Assembly (NCBI GenBank): GCA_021325385.1
Contig: JAJPHH010000137.1
Location: 1 to 64,000 of the forward strand
Reading direction: 5' to 3'
From: Alphaproteobacteria bacterium
Lineage (GTDB): Bacteria; Pseudomonadota; Alphaproteobacteria; Rhizobiales; Beijerinckiaceae
DNA: 64,000 nt
The notes below the pieces were generated by a model. That model made no database searches. It worked only from the letters and a program-made list of their open reading frames with translations, and was not told the origin of the DNA. Every line of letters begins with the position of its first letter. The first letter of the stretch is position 1. The position numbers and the translations under genes were made by a program. This document shows, one piece after another, positions 63,504-64,000 of this stretch.

Positions 63504-64000
63504 ATGCCGTCTTCGCAAACTGCCCTCATCATCGGCGCCTCGCGCGGCCTCGGCTTGGGCCTCGCGCGCGAATATCTCGCTCGCGGCTGGCGCGTGATCG
63601 CGATGGTCCGCGATCCCACATCGCCGGCCATACGCGAACCGAAGGCGGAATTCGACCGCGCCCTCGACATCGAGACGCTTGACATCGCCGAGCAGAACCA
63701 GATCGCAGCCCTGCGCCGCCGCCTCGCCGACCGCGCCATCGATCTCCTCTTCGTCAACGCCGGCGTGACCAATGATCCCAACGAGCCGATCGGCGAAGTC
63801 TCGACGGAAGAATTCATCCGCGTGATGGTCACCAACGCGCTCAGCCCGATGCGCGTGATCGAAACCTTCGCCGACCGCCTTTGCTCGGACGGCGTTGCCG
63901 CCGTCATGTCCTCCGGCCTCGGCAGCGTCGCCGACAATGACGGCGGCGGCTGGGAGCTCTACCGCGCCAGCAAGGCGGCGCTGAACACGCTGATGAAAAG
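63504..64000 (+). CDS. short-chain dehydrogenase/reductase, 5' part (runs off window)
   Basis: The frame opens at ATG 63504 and stays open to the window end, about 165 residues. TALIIGASRGLGLGLAREYLARGW is the SDR cofactor motif; LLFVNAGV (NAG) and ELYRASKAALN with the YxxxK catalytic pair follow. This is a classical SDR oxidoreductase; the substrate cannot be predicted. The gene is absent from the ORF track because no stop is reached. Confidence 0.9.
   Translation, partial: MPSSQTALIIGASRGLGLGLAREYLARGWRVIAMVRDPTSPAIREPKAEFDRALDIETLDIAEQNQIAALRRRLADRAIDLLFVNAGVTNDPNEPIGEVSTEEFIRVMVTNALSPMRVIETFADRLCSDGVAAVMSSGLGSVADNDGGGWELYRASKAALNTLMK

Overview
The window is GC-rich, gene-dense alphaproteobacterial DNA. 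Marker genes place it in the Hyphomicrobiales (Rhizobiales): motC and motE, flbT/flaF, an FtcR/Rem-type OmpR-like flagellar regulator, a cheT-type gene at the end of the chemotaxis operon, a short flagellin ending ILKLFGA, and REP-like GTCATGGCCGG palindromes. I cannot name the genus. A methylotrophic or Beijerinckiaceae/Methylocystaceae-like host is only a guess.

Layout. (1) 1-1765: 3' end of soxB, then soxD and a HAD hydrolase. (2) 1898-12664: chemotaxis region: a soluble globin-type MCP, a membrane MCP ending in NWEDF, a STAS protein, cheY1, cheA, cheW, cheR, cheB, cheY2, cheD and cheT. (3) 12854-16310: FtcR-like regulator, Rid protein, diguanylate cyclase, J-domain protein. (4) 16340-53019: an almost complete flagellar locus in several transcription units: flgF-fliI-orf (-); motA-fliM-fliN-fliG-flhB-orf-flgB-flgC-fliE-flgG-flgA-flgI-(orf)-motE-flgH-fliL-fliP (+); flagellin (-); fliF-fliH-motB-motC-fliK-transglycosylase (+); flhA-fliR-fliJ-flgJ-flgN-orf (-); flgE-flgK-flgL-flaF-flbT-flgD-fliQ (-); then a 115-aa protein, a PilZ protein, a TPR glycosyltransferase-like protein and a DUF1217 protein. 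(5) 53020-57195: DUF971 and Mrp/ApbC, a degenerate CysG-like protein, an atypical SDR and NfuA. (6) 57339-62385: soxA, soxG and sdaA. (7) 62386-64000: a mostly non-coding stretch with a long inverted repeat, then the start of an SDR gene.

How the genes work together. The chemotaxis operon senses, signals and adapts (CheA/W/Y, with CheR/B/D). It controls a flagellar motor whose stator, switch, export apparatus, rod, rings, hook, junction and filament are nearly all encoded here. FtcR, FlbT and FlaF are the likely transcriptional and post-transcriptional regulators. A diguanylate cyclase and a PilZ protein add a c-di-GMP input. The sox genes flanking the motility island convert sarcosine to glycine plus a C1 unit, and sdaA can send the derived serine to pyruvate. 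These sox genes are normally adjacent but here lie about 56 kb apart.

Main discovery. A 16-bp element, consensus CCAGCCTCGCGCAAGC, lies in the same orientation upstream of the first gene of eight flagellar transcription units. In six of the eight it is 43-51 bp before the start codon. I did not see it before the flagellin or chemotaxis genes. It is a candidate flagellar regulon operator, with FtcR as the obvious candidate binder. Other notable items are a 39-bp in-frame tandem repeat in the hook-length ruler gene fliK, a protoglobin MCP lacking the heme-ligating His, a palindrome abutting the flagellin ribosome-binding site, and a CysG-like protein with a truncated methyltransferase half.
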